From Salmonella enterica subsp. enterica serovar Typhimurium str. LT2 (GTDB lineage Bacteria; Pseudomonadota; Gammaproteobacteria; Enterobacterales; Enterobacteriaceae), in NCBI RefSeq assembly GCF_000006945.2, contig NC_003197.2:620001-684000 (forward strand): 64,000 bases of DNA. Reading direction: 5' to 3'. The notes under the pieces are model-generated. The model was not told the DNA's origin and searched no databases. It was given only the letters and a program-made list of their open reading frames with translations. The translations under genes were made by a program, and so were the position numbers. Of this stretch, positions 34,993 through 43,679 are shown one piece after another. Within the stretch, counting starts at the first letter, position 1. Each line of letters opens with the position of its first letter.

Positions 34993-35949
34993 CTAAAACA
35001 GGGCGGCAAGCCGGTTAAGCAACAATGTTGCGCTGTAATAATCCAGACGGAACGTCTCCGTACCCAGGGCATAGACGCGCTTATTTTGCACCGCTGGCAG
35101 GTGCGCCAGCAGCGGATTGGCGTAAAGGGCCGCGACATCTTTGTTGTCGCCGGCAAACAGGAAAAGAGATTCGCCGTTTAACCCGGCGGCCAGATTTTCA
35201 CCGCCAAGCTGAATGATATCGTGGCGCTTACCCTGGCTTTTGCTGGTTTGCAGCCCTCGGGGCAATGTCGCCAGCGTAAAGCCTAACTGTGTCAATAGCT
35301 TGCCTTGTGCTGATTCTGGCGTCCACAGATTGGCGCTATGCGCGGCAGGGGTATACACCAGCGCGCTAACCGGCTGCGGCGGCAGGGCGATTCGCTGTTT
35401 AACCGTCGTCAGTTGCGTCTCAAACTCCGCTATTCGCGCGGCGGCCTGTTTCTCCTGACCGGTGATCTCGCCAAGTTGCGTGAGCAAACTCTGCCAGCTT
35501 TTATCGTCATAATTGATGACGAGCGTCGGCGCGATAGCGGAGAGCTGATCGTAAAGCGCCAGCGCGGAGTCGCCGCCGGTGGCGCTAATCAAAATGAGAT
35601 CCGGCATTTGCGCGGCGACCGTTTCGGCATTCGGTTCGCCGATGTACAGCCGGGCGACATGGCGAGCCTTTGCTACGTCGCTCCACTGGCGCATAAACCC
35701 TTGATCGTCGGCAAAGCGGTTATTCGGCGTAGTGGCTCCGCTGGCGACGACGGGCGCATCAATCGCCAGCAGCGAGCCTGTCAACGTCACGCTGGTAGAG
35801 ACGATACGCGCGGGTTTGTGGTCCAGAGTATGAACGCCGCGGCTGTCCTGGATTTGCCGGGGCCAACCGGCGTCCTGGGCTAAGGATATTCCTGAAATTG
35901 ATATACCAACCACTAAAAGCAGCCAACGATAAAAGGCGGGGAGTCTCAC
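34993..35949 (-). CDS. fepB: FepB, periplasmic ferric enterobactin-binding protein
   Basis: A 318-residue type III periplasmic binding protein. It has a signal peptide of about 24 residues (ending ISLAQ), the substrate-domain start QIQDSRGVHTLDHKPARIV, and two lobes joined by a long helix. It delivers ferric enterobactin to FepDG. It is divergent from entC, with two Fur boxes between them. Confidence 0.96.
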   Translation of the reverse strand: MRLPAFYRWLLLVVGISISGISLAQDAGWPRQIQDSRGVHTLDHKPARIVSTSVTLTGSLLAIDAPVVASGATTPNNRFADDQGFMRQWSDVAKARHVARLYIGEPNAETVAAQMPDLILISATGGDSALALYDQLSAIAPTLVINYDDKSWQSLLTQLGEITGQEKQAAARIAEFETQLTTVKQRIALPPQPVSALVYTPAAHSANLWTPESAQGKLLTQLGFTLATLPRGLQTSKSQGKRHDIIQLGGENLAAGLNGESLFLFAGDNKDVAALYANPLLAHLPAVQNKRVYALGTETFRLDYYSATLLLNRLAALF

Positions 35950-35972
35950 AATAGCGTCCTGTTATTAATAAA

Positions 35973-35991
35973 GTTAATGCTTCTCATTTTC
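35973..35991. promoter_or_regulatory. Fur box proximal to fepB
   Basis: The minus strand reads GAAAATGAGAAGCATTAAC, 15 of 19 matches to the Fur consensus. It is 24-42 bp upstream of the fepB start codon. Confidence 0.8.
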
Positions 35992-36087
35992 ATGTCAGCG
36001 GCAGCGAGATGCAAGCCTTAGTGCCATTTAACTCATGACCAGAGTTGACAGAGCGACGTTTTACTCTTAGGTTAGCGCACTAAAAAT

Positions 36088-36106
36088 AGAAATAATAATC
36101 ATTATT
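36088..36106. promoter_or_regulatory. Fur box proximal to entC
   Basis: AGAAATAATAATCATTATT matches about 14 of 19 positions of the Fur consensus, with the ideal centre AATCATTAT. It lies about 150 bp upstream of the entC ATG, so the entCEBAH message has a long leader (about 36120-36257) with a GC-rich hairpin near 36150-36190. Confidence 0.75.
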
Positions 36107-36257
36107 ATACACAAAATCATTCAAGAAGCATCGCAACGGCAAGGGAAGAAATCCCCGCGGGCATAGATAACTGTGTGACCGGGGTTTCTGATCGCAGCCA
36201 ACAAAGAGGCAGCTTGAAAGATGAAGTGTATATAAGCCTTTATCATTGGAGGATGAT

Positions 36258-37433
36258 ATGGATATGTCACTGGCCGAGGACGCTCAGGAGACAATGGCAA
36301 CGCTTGCTCCCGATCGCTTTTTCTTCATGTCGCCGTATCGCAGTTTTACCACTTCCGGGTGCTTCGCCCGTTATACCGAGCCTGCGGTTGCCGGAGATTC
36401 GCCGGATAGCCCTTTCCAGCAGAAATTGCGCCAGCAGTTTGCCGAGGCCAAATCGCAGGGCATCGCCAACCCTATCCTGGTGGGGGCGATCCCCTTTGAT
36501 ACTCGTCAGCCGTCGTCGCTATTTATCCCGATGGCGTGGCAGTCCTTTTCCCGCCAGCAAAAGCAGCGCACGGCGCGTTATTTTACTGACCATCAGTCGC
36601 TGACGGTGACGGCGCGAAAGGCGATTCCGGAGCAGGATGCTTTTGAAGCGATGGTCGCACGCGCGGCTATGCTGACCGCCACGCCAGACGTCGATAAAGT
36701 GGTGCTTTCCCGGCTGATAGATATCACCACTGATGTGGCGGTGGATAGCGGAGCATTGCTGGAGCGGCTGGTTGCGCAGAATCCAGTTAGTTACAACTTC
36801 CATGTGCCACTGGCGGATGGCGGCGTTCTGCTGGGCGCCAGCCCCGAATTGCTGCTACGCAAAGAGGGCGAGCGGTTTAGTTCGCTGCCGTTAGCAGGCT
36901 CGGCACGTCGACAGCCGGATGACGTTCTGGATCGCGAGGCGGGAAACCGACTGCTGGCTTCACAAAAAGATCGGCATGAACATGAGCTGGTGACGCAGGC
37001 GATGAAGCAGATCCTGCGCGATCGCAGCACGGAACTGCAATTACCTTCCTCTCCGCAGTTGATCACCACGCCGACGCTATGGCATCTCGGTACGCCGTTT
37101 GAGGGCAAGGCCAACGCCGGAGAAAACGCGCTGACGCTGGCCTGTCTGCTGCATCCAACGCCTGCGTTAAGCGGTTTCCCTCATCAGGTCGCGAAAAAGC
37201 TGATTGCTGAACTGGAACCGTTCGATCGTGAACTGTTTGGCGGCATTGTCGGCTGGTGCGATGCCGAAGGAAACGGCGAGTGGGTAGTGACGATTCGTTG
37301 TGCGAAATTGCACGGTAATCAGGTGCGCCTGTTCGCTGGCGCCGGGATTGTCCCTGCCTCTTCGCCAGTCGGCGAGTGGCGGGAAACCGGCGTCAAGCTC
37401 TCTACGATGTTGAACGTTTTTGGACTGCATTAA
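36258..37433 (+). CDS. entC: EntC, isochorismate synthase
   Basis: A 391-residue chorismate-utilising enzyme that converts chorismate to isochorismate, the first committed step to DHB. The family blocks are VDKVVLSRLIDI, YNFHVPLADGGVLLGASPELLL, PLAGSARR, and LFGGIVGWCDAEGNGEWVVTIRCA. ATG 36258 gives the E. coli length; GGAGG is 5 bp before it. A TTG at 36246 in frame is not needed. First gene of entCEBAH, Fur-regulated, divergent from fepB. Confidence 0.97.
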   Translation: MDMSLAEDAQETMATLAPDRFFFMSPYRSFTTSGCFARYTEPAVAGDSPDSPFQQKLRQQFAEAKSQGIANPILVGAIPFDTRQPSSLFIPMAWQSFSRQQKQRTARYFTDHQSLTVTARKAIPEQDAFEAMVARAAMLTATPDVDKVVLSRLIDITTDVAVDSGALLERLVAQNPVSYNFHVPLADGGVLLGASPELLLRKEGERFSSLPLAGSARRQPDDVLDREAGNRLLASQKDRHEHELVTQAMKQILRDRSTELQLPSSPQLITTPTLWHLGTPFEGKANAGENALTLACLLHPTPALSGFPHQVAKKLIAELEPFDRELFGGIVGWCDAEGNGEWVVTIRCAKLHGNQVRLFAGAGIVPASSPVGEWRETGVKLSTMLNVFGLH

Positions 37434-37442
37434 GGAACGATG

Positions 37443-39053
37443 ATGCGTATACCTTTCACCCGTTGGCCGGATGAATTTGCCCGCCGTTATCGTGAAAAAG
37501 GCTACTGGCAAGACGTGCCGTTGACCGATATTCTGACCCGCCACGCTGACAGCGACAAGACGGCGGTCATTGAAGGCGAGCGCGCATTCAGCTATCGCCA
37601 GCTCAACCAGGCCGCAGATAATCTGGCCTGCAGTTTACGCCGTCAGGGCATCAAACCTGGCGAAACCGCTCTGGTACAACTGGGGAATGTACCGGAACTG
37701 TATATCACCTTTTTCGCCCTGTTGAAGCTTGGCGTAGCGCCCGTTCTGGCGCTGTTTAGCCATCAACGTACCGAACTTAACGCCTATGCGATGCAGATCG
37801 CGCCGACGCTGGTGATTGCCGATCGCCAACATACGCTGTTCGCCGGGGAGGACTTTCTCAACACGTTTGTGGCTGAACACCGCTCTGTGCGGGTGGTGTT
37901 ATTGCGCAACGACGACGGCGATCACAGCCTGGACGCGGCGATGCGGCAGGCGGCGGAAGATTTCACTGCCACGCCATCACCTGCTGACGAAGTGGCCTAC
38001 TTTCAGCTTTCCGGCGGTACTACCGGCACGCCAAAGCTTATTCCCCGTACCCATAACGACTATTACTACAGCGTGCGCCGCAGCAATGAGATTTGCGGTT
38101 TCAACGAGGATACGCGTTTTCTGTGCGCGATTCCCGCCGCGCATAACTACGCCATGAGTTCGCCGGGCGCGCTGGGCGTCTTTCTTGCCAAAGGAACGGT
38201 AGTGCTGGCGACCGATCCCAGCGCCACGCTCTGTTTCCCGCTGATCGAAAAACACCAGATTAATGCCACAGCGCTGGTGCCGCCCGCGGTCAGTCTATGG
38301 CTACAGGCTATCCAGGAGTGGGGCGGCAATGCGCCGCTGGCGTCATTAAGGTTATTGCAGGTCGGCGGCGCGCGGCTTTCTGCGACGCTGGCCGCCCGTA
38401 TTCCGGCTGAAATTGGCTGTCAGTTGCAGCAGGTCTTCGGTATGGCGGAAGGGTTAGTGAACTATACCCGGCTGGACGATAGTCCGGAACGGATTATCAA
38501 TACCCAGGGAAGACCCATGTGTCCGGACGACGAAGTGTGGGTGGCGGATGCCGACGGGAATCCACTGCCGCCGGGCGAGATTGGTCGTCTGATGACGCGC
38601 GGCCCCTATACTTTTCGCGGCTATTTCAACAGTCCGCTACACAATGCCAGCGCCTTTGACGCCAACGGTTTTTACTGTTCCGGCGATCTGATCTCCATTG
38701 ATCAAGACGGTTACATCACCGTTCACGGGCGTGAAAAAGATCAGATCAATCGGGGCGGCGAGAAGATAGCCGCCGAAGAGATAGAAAACCTGTTACTGCG
38801 CCACCCGGTGGTGATCCATGCGGCGCTGGTCAGCATGGAAGATGAACTGCTGGGAGAAAAAAGTTGCGCATATCTGGTGGTAAAAGAGCCGCTGCGAGCG
38901 GTACAGGTACGCCGTTTCCTGCGAGAGCAGGGCGTGGCGGAATTTAAATTACCGGATCGCGTGGAGTGCGTTGCGTCACTGCCGCTGACGCCGGTTGGTA
39001 AAGTCGATAAAAAACAATTACGCCAGCGGTTGGCGTCACGTTCACCGCTCTGA
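37443..39053 (+). CDS. entE: EntE, 2,3-dihydroxybenzoate-AMP ligase
   Basis: A 536-residue adenylating enzyme of the acyl-AMP ligase family. The P-loop-like FQLSGGTTGTPKLIPRTHNDY, the substrate-side QQVFGMAEGLVNYTR, YCSGDLISID and the C-terminal GREKDQINRGGEKI hinge with PVGKVDKK are complete. It activates DHB and loads it onto EntB. Two ATGs occur in tandem (37440, 37443); the second gives the E. coli length. It begins 9 bp after entC. Confidence 0.96.
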   Translation: MRIPFTRWPDEFARRYREKGYWQDVPLTDILTRHADSDKTAVIEGERAFSYRQLNQAADNLACSLRRQGIKPGETALVQLGNVPELYITFFALLKLGVAPVLALFSHQRTELNAYAMQIAPTLVIADRQHTLFAGEDFLNTFVAEHRSVRVVLLRNDDGDHSLDAAMRQAAEDFTATPSPADEVAYFQLSGGTTGTPKLIPRTHNDYYYSVRRSNEICGFNEDTRFLCAIPAAHNYAMSSPGALGVFLAKGTVVLATDPSATLCFPLIEKHQINATALVPPAVSLWLQAIQEWGGNAPLASLRLLQVGGARLSATLAARIPAEIGCQLQQVFGMAEGLVNYTRLDDSPERIINTQGRPMCPDDEVWVADADGNPLPPGEIGRLMTRGPYTFRGYFNSPLHNASAFDANGFYCSGDLISIDQDGYITVHGREKDQINRGGEKIAAEEIENLLLRHPVVIHAALVSMEDELLGEKSCAYLVVKEPLRAVQVRRFLREQGVAEFKLPDRVECVASLPLTPVGKVDKKQLRQRLASRSPL

Positions 39054-39066
39054 AGGAGAAAGAGAG

Positions 39067-39924
39067 ATGGCAATCCCGAAACTACAGTCTTACGCGCTGC
39101 CCACCGCACTGGATATCCCGACCAACAAAGTGAACTGGGCATTTGAGCCGGAGCGCGCGGCGCTGCTCATCCACGATATGCAGGATTACTTTGTCAGCTT
39201 TTGGGGCCGCAACTGCCCAATGATGGACCAGGTGATTGCTAATATCGCCGCCCTGCGCCAGTACTGTAAGGAACATCATATCCCGGTCTATTACACCGCT
39301 CAGCCGAAAGAGCAAAGCGATGAAGATCGCGCGTTACTCAATGATATGTGGGGGCCGGGACTGACGCGCTCTCCGGAACAGCAGAAGGTGGTAGAAGCCT
39401 TAACGCCGGATGAGGCGGATACGGTGCTGGTGAAGTGGCGCTATAGCGCGTTTCACCGCTCGCCGCTGGAACAGATGTTAAAAGATACCGGACGTAATCA
39501 GCTCATCATTACCGGCGTGTATGCGCATATTGGCTGTATGACCACCGCTACCGATGCGTTTATGCGCGACATTAAGCCGTTTATGGTGGCGGATGCGCTG
39601 GCGGATTTCAGCCGGGAAGAGCATCTGATGGCGCTGAACTATGTGGCGGGGCGTTCCGGTCGCGTCGTCATGACCGAGTCGCTGCTGCCGACGCCGGTTC
39701 CTGCCAGTAAAGCGGCGCTGCGGGCGTTGATTCTGCCGTTGCTGGATGAGACCGACGAGCCGCTGGATGATGAAAACCTGATTGATTATGGCCTGGATTC
39801 AGTACGCATGATGGGGCTGGCAGCGCGCTGGCGTAAAGTACACGGCGATATCGACTTCGTGATGCTGGCGAAAAACCCGACCATTGACGCCTGGTGGGCG
39901 CTGCTTTCTCGCGGGGTAGAGTAA
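39067..39924 (+). CDS. entB: EntB, isochorismatase and aryl carrier protein
   Basis: A 285-residue bifunctional protein. Residues 1-210 form the isochorismatase domain (ALLIHDMQDYF with Asp37; VYAHIGCMTTATDA). A C-terminal aryl carrier domain carries the phosphopantetheine on Ser245 (DYGLDSVRMM). It converts isochorismate to 2,3-dihydro-DHB, and then carries DHB to EntF. ATG 39067 follows GAAGGAG; the frame is open upstream to 38995 inside entE. TAATG overlap with entA. Confidence 0.97.
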   Translation: MAIPKLQSYALPTALDIPTNKVNWAFEPERAALLIHDMQDYFVSFWGRNCPMMDQVIANIAALRQYCKEHHIPVYYTAQPKEQSDEDRALLNDMWGPGLTRSPEQQKVVEALTPDEADTVLVKWRYSAFHRSPLEQMLKDTGRNQLIITGVYAHIGCMTTATDAFMRDIKPFMVADALADFSREEHLMALNYVAGRSGRVVMTESLLPTPVPASKAALRALILPLLDETDEPLDDENLIDYGLDSVRMMGLAARWRKVHGDIDFVMLAKNPTIDAWWALLSRGVE

Positions 39925-40679
39925 TGACCGGCTTTGATTTTTCAGACAAAACGGTATGGGTGACCGGGGCGGGGAAAGGGATCGGTTACGCGACGGCGCT
40001 GGCGTTTGTCGACGCCGGGGCGCGGGTGATCGGCTTCGATCGCGAATTTACGCAAGAGAATTATCCCTTTGCTACCGAAGTCATGGATGTGGCGGATGCC
40101 GCACAGGTTGCGCAGGTGTGCCAGCGTGTGTTGCAAAAAACGACGCGGCTGGATGTGCTGGTCAACGCCGCCGGTATTTTGCGTATGGGAGCGACCGATG
40201 CGCTTAGCGTCGACGACTGGCAGCAGACGTTTGCGGTCAATGTGGGCGGGGCATTTAACCTGTTTTCTCAGACGATGGCGCAGTTTCGCCGTCAGCAGGG
40301 AGGGGCGATTGTCACCGTAGCCTCAGATGCGGCGCATACGCCGCGCATCGGTATGAGCGCCTACGGCGCCTCTAAAGCGGCGCTGAAAAGCTTGGCGCTA
40401 ACCGTAGGGCTGGAGCTGGCGGGCTGCGGGGTGCGCTGTAATGTGGTGTCGCCTGGTTCGACTGACACCGATATGCAGCGCACGTTATGGGTGAGTGAAG
40501 ATGCCGAACAGCAGCGTATTCGCGGTTTCGGCGAACAGTTTAAGCTCGGCATACCGCTCGGTAAAATCGCCCGTCCGCAGGAGATAGCCAATACCATTTT
40601 GTTTCTTGCCTCCGATCTGGCCAGCCACATTACCTTGCAGGATATCGTGGTGGACGGCGGTTCAACATTGGGAGCCTGA
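39924..40679 (+). CDS. entA: EntA, 2,3-dihydro-2,3-dihydroxybenzoate dehydrogenase
   Basis: A 251-residue short-chain dehydrogenase that oxidises dihydro-DHB to DHB with NAD. The cofactor motif VTGAGKGIGYA (14-24) and the catalytic Tyr147-x3-Lys151 (YGASK) are present. The ATG shares a base with the entB stop (TAATG). Fourth gene of the operon. Confidence 0.96.
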   Translation: MTGFDFSDKTVWVTGAGKGIGYATALAFVDAGARVIGFDREFTQENYPFATEVMDVADAAQVAQVCQRVLQKTTRLDVLVNAAGILRMGATDALSVDDWQQTFAVNVGGAFNLFSQTMAQFRRQQGGAIVTVASDAAHTPRIGMSAYGASKAALKSLALTVGLELAGCGVRCNVVSPGSTDTDMQRTLWVSEDAEQQRIRGFGEQFKLGIPLGKIARPQEIANTILFLASDLASHITLQDIVVDGGSTLGA

Positions 40680-40681
40680 CG

Positions 40682-41095
40682 ATGATCTGGAAACGGCATT
40701 TAACGCTGGATGAATTGAACGCTACCAGTCAGAACACTCTGGTGGCGCATCTGGGCATTGTTTACACCCGTCTGGGCGATGACGTGCTGGAGGCGGAAAT
40801 GCCCGTCGATGCCCGCACTCATCAACCGTTTGGTCTGCTACACGGCGGCGCATCGGCAGCGCTGGCGGAGACGTTGGGATCAATGGCGGGTTATCTGATG
40901 ACCCGCGACGGGCAGTGCGTGGTCGGGACCGAGTTAAACGCCACTCACCACCGCGCCATCTCGCAGGGGAAAGTACGCGGCGTTTGCCTGCCGCTGCATC
41001 TGGGGCGGCAGAATCAAAGCTGGGAAATTACGCTCTTTGACGAGCAGGGGAGGCGCTGCTGCACCTGTCGCCTGGGAACGGCGGTAATGGGATAG
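40682..41095 (+). CDS. entH: EntH (YbdB), proofreading thioesterase of enterobactin synthesis
   Basis: A 137-residue hotdog-fold thioesterase that removes wrongly loaded aryl groups from EntB. The motif HQPFGLLHGGASAALAETLGS, with the catalytic Glu in the helix, is intact. It follows entA by 2 bp and ends the entCEBAH operon. Confidence 0.94.
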   Translation: MIWKRHLTLDELNATSQNTLVAHLGIVYTRLGDDVLEAEMPVDARTHQPFGLLHGGASAALAETLGSMAGYLMTRDGQCVVGTELNATHHRAISQGKVRGVCLPLHLGRQNQSWEITLFDEQGRRCCTCRLGTAVMG

Positions 41096-41139
41096 TTCTG
41101 GCAAAGTAAAATGCAATTGCAGCATTAACGAAGAAAGGA

Positions 41140-41155
41140 AGTGATCTGGTTAACA
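41140..41155 (+). promoter_or_regulatory. candidate CRP site of cstA
   Basis: AGTGATCTGGTTAACA matches 8 of the 10 key bases of TGTGA-N6-TCACA. cstA is CRP-dependent in E. coli. It lies about 135 bp upstream of the cstA ATG. Confidence 0.6.
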
Positions 41156-41252
41156 CTGTAATGTAAAAAATGGGTAACAATCCGGTTTTATCATGTTGTT
41201 GTGTTGTTAATTACGGTAAAGGTGTTATAGAAACAAAATGTAACATCTCTCT

Positions 41253-41268
41253 GGAACACCCAAACGGA
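41253..41268 (+). promoter_or_regulatory. candidate CsrA sites near the cstA start
   Basis: GGA occurs at 41253-41255 and 41266-41268 within the cstA leader, in the sequence CTGGAACACCCAAACGGACA. E. coli cstA is translationally repressed by CsrA at equivalent GGA motifs overlapping the ribosome-binding region. There is no other good ribosome-binding sequence. Confidence 0.5.
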
Positions 41269-41276
41269 CAACAACT

Positions 41277-43382
41277 ATGAATAAATCAGGGAAATACCTC
41301 GTCTGGACAGCGCTCTCAGTATTGGGTGCGTTTGCCCTGGGCTATATTGCGTTAAATCGTGGGGAACAGATCAACGCGCTATGGATCGTGGTGGCGTCGG
41401 TCTGTGTCTATCTTATTGCGTATCGTTTTTATGGGCTCTATATCGCCAAAAAAGTGCTGGCGGTTGACCCAACGCGTATGACGCCCGCGGTACGTCATAA
41501 TGATGGTCTGGATTATGTCCCGACCGATAAAAAAGTGCTGTTCGGTCACCATTTTGCGGCCATTGCTGGCGCAGGTCCGCTGGTCGGGCCGGTACTGGCG
41601 GCGCAGATGGGCTATCTGCCGGGGATGATCTGGCTGCTGGCGGGCGTCGTGCTGGCGGGAGCGGTGCAGGACTTTATGGTGCTGTTCGTCTCGACCCGGC
41701 GCGATGGGCGTTCGCTTGGCGAGCTGGTTAAAGAGGAGATGGGCGCGACGGCAGGGGTGATCGCGCTGGTGGCCTGCTTTATGATCATGGTGATCATTCT
41801 GGCCGTCCTGGCGATGATCGTGGTGAAAGCGCTGACCCATAGCCCGTGGGGAACGTACACTGTCGCGTTCACTATTCCACTGGCGATTTTTATGGGCATC
41901 TACTTGCGTTATTTGCGTCCGGGGCGCATCGGCGAGGTGTCGGTCATTGGGCTGGTATTTCTTATTTTCGCTATTATTTCCGGCGGATGGGTGGCGGCAA
42001 GCCCAACCTGGGCGCCGTACTTTGATTTTACTGGCGTGCAGCTTACCTGGATGCTGGTGGGTTATGGTTTTGTCGCGGCGGTACTGCCGGTCTGGCTGCT
42101 GCTCGCGCCGCGTGATTACCTCTCTACCTTCCTGAAAATTGGTACGATTGTCGGTCTGGCGGTCGGGATTCTGATTATGCGTCCGACGCTGACTATGCCG
42201 GCGCTGACCAAATTTGTTGATGGTACCGGACCGGTCTGGACGGGCGACCTGTTCCCGTTCCTGTTTATTACCATCGCCTGCGGCGCGGTCTCCGGTTTCC
42301 ATGCGCTCATCTCCTCCGGCACGACGCCGAAGATGTTGGCCAACGAAGGCCAGGCCTGCTTTATCGGCTACGGCGGGATGTTAATGGAATCTTTCGTCGC
42401 CATTATGGCGCTGGTCTCCGCCTGTATTATCGATCCGGGTGTTTACTTTGCGATGAATAGCCCGATGGCGGTACTGGCGCCAGCGGGGACAGCGGATGTC
42501 GTAGCTTCTGCCGCGCAGGTGGTCAGTAGTTGGGGTTTCGCTATCACGCCGGATACGTTACACCAGATTGCCAATGAAGTCGGCGAACAATCCATTATCT
42601 CCCGCGCAGGCGGAGCGCCAACGCTGGCGGTAGGGATGGCCTACATTTTACATGGCGCGTTGGGCGGCATGATGGATGTGGCGTTCTGGTATCACTTCGC
42701 CATTCTGTTTGAAGCGCTGTTTATTCTGACGGCGGTGGATGCGGGCACCCGTGCGGCGCGCTTTATGTTGCAGGATTTGTTGGGCGTAGTGTCGCCAGGG
42801 CTGAAACGTACCGATTCGTTGCCAGCGAACCTGCTTGCTACGGCATTGTGCGTGCTGGCGTGGGGGTATTTCCTCCATCAGGGCGTGGTCGATCCGTTGG
42901 GCGGTATTAACACCCTGTGGCCGCTGTTTGGCATCGCTAACCAGATGCTGGCGGGTATGGCGCTGATGCTTTGCGCCGTGGTACTGTTCAAAATGAAGCG
43001 TCAGCGTTATGCGTGGGTCGCGCTGGTGCCGACGGCCTGGCTGCTGATTTGTACGCTGACGGCGGGTTGGCAGAAAGCGTTTAGTCCGGATGCGAAAATC
43101 GGCTTCCTGGCCATTGCCAATAAGTTCCAGGCGATGATCGACAGCGGCAATATTCCGCCGCAATACACCGAATCGCAACTCGCGCAGTTGGTATTCAATA
43201 ACCGTCTGGATGCCGGGCTAACCATCTTCTTTATGGTGGTGGTCGTGGTGCTGGCGGTCTTCTCTATTAAGACGGCGCTGGCCGCTCTGAAGATTGATAA
43301 ACCGACGGCGAATGAAACGCCGTATGAGCCGATGCCGGAAAATGTGGATGAGATCGTGACGCAGGCGAAAGGCGCGCACTAA
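41277..43382 (+). CDS. cstA: CstA, carbon-starvation-induced pyruvate/peptide transporter
   Basis: A 701-residue polytopic inner-membrane protein (16-18 segments) of the CstA family. The CstA signature runs through FGHHFAAIAGAGPLVGPVLAAQMGYLPG and ACGAVSGFHALISSGTTPKML. It has been described as a peptide and pyruvate transporter induced on carbon starvation. It is followed by ybdD, the usual partner. A candidate CRP site and CsrA-like GGA motifs precede it. Confidence 0.95.
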   Translation: MNKSGKYLVWTALSVLGAFALGYIALNRGEQINALWIVVASVCVYLIAYRFYGLYIAKKVLAVDPTRMTPAVRHNDGLDYVPTDKKVLFGHHFAAIAGAGPLVGPVLAAQMGYLPGMIWLLAGVVLAGAVQDFMVLFVSTRRDGRSLGELVKEEMGATAGVIALVACFMIMVIILAVLAMIVVKALTHSPWGTYTVAFTIPLAIFMGIYLRYLRPGRIGEVSVIGLVFLIFAIISGGWVAASPTWAPYFDFTGVQLTWMLVGYGFVAAVLPVWLLLAPRDYLSTFLKIGTIVGLAVGILIMRPTLTMPALTKFVDGTGPVWTGDLFPFLFITIACGAVSGFHALISSGTTPKMLANEGQACFIGYGGMLMESFVAIMALVSACIIDPGVYFAMNSPMAVLAPAGTADVVASAAQVVSSWGFAITPDTLHQIANEVGEQSIISRAGGAPTLAVGMAYILHGALGGMMDVAFWYHFAILFEALFILTAVDAGTRAARFMLQDLLGVVSPGLKRTDSLPANLLATALCVLAWGYFLHQGVVDPLGGINTLWPLFGIANQMLAGMALMLCAVVLFKMKRQRYAWVALVPTAWLLICTLTAGWQKAFSPDAKIGFLAIANKFQAMIDSGNIPPQYTESQLAQLVFNNRLDAGLTIFFMVVVVVLAVFSIKTALAALKIDKPTANETPYEPMPENVDEIVTQAKGAH

Positions 43383-43398
43383 TCTTTTTACATCAATA

Positions 43399-43423
43399 GC
43401 CCTCTCCAGAATAAGGAGAGGGC
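43399..43423 (+). promoter_or_regulatory. hairpin between cstA and ybdD
   Basis: GCCCTCTCC, a 7-nt loop and GGAGAGGGC form a perfect 9-bp stem without a T tract. It lies 16 bp after the cstA stop and 23 bp before ybdD. It may set the ratio of the two proteins by RNA processing or partial termination. Confidence 0.6.
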
Positions 43424-43445
43424 ATTTGAATGACAGGTGACAACG

Positions 43446-43643
43446 ATGTTCGATACGCTTTCGAAAGCCGGAAAATATCTGGGACAGGCCGCAAAAATGA
43501 TGATTGGCGTGCCAGACTACGACAACTATGTTGAGCATATGCGCATAACGCATCCGGATCAGACGCCGATGACCTATGAAGAATTTTTCCGCGAGCGGCA
43601 GGATGCGCGCTATGGTGGAAAAGGCGGCGCGCGTTGCTGCTGA
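43446..43643 (+). CDS. ybdD: YbdD, small conserved partner of CstA
   Basis: A 65-residue protein of the YbdD/YjiX (DUF466) family, usually found behind cstA-type transporters. Its sequence is nearly that of E. coli YbdD: MPDYDNYVEHM-like block (GVPDYDNYVEHMRITHP) and a C-terminus ARYGGKGGARCC with two cysteines. In related CstA-YjiX systems the small protein is required for transport. ATG 43446 gives the conserved length; a GTG at 43437 adds three residues. Confidence 0.92.
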   Translation: MFDTLSKAGKYLGQAAKMMIGVPDYDNYVEHMRITHPDQTPMTYEEFFRERQDARYGGKGGARCC

Positions 43644-43653
43644 GGGTTGCCAG

Positions 43654-43679
43654 GCCTGATAAACGCAACGTCACCAGGC
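43654..43679. repeat. REP-like half element
   Basis: GCCTGATAAACGCAACGTCACCAGGC: the arms GCCTG and CAGGC with an imperfect inner stem resemble a REP unit. It lies between ybdD and hcxA and touches the hcxA stop codon. Confidence 0.5.

Noticed and set aside
41379..42302. 307-codon reading frame on the minus strand inside cstA
   Set aside because: Antisense shadow of the real transporter gene; Arg/His/Gln-rich, no homologue recognised.
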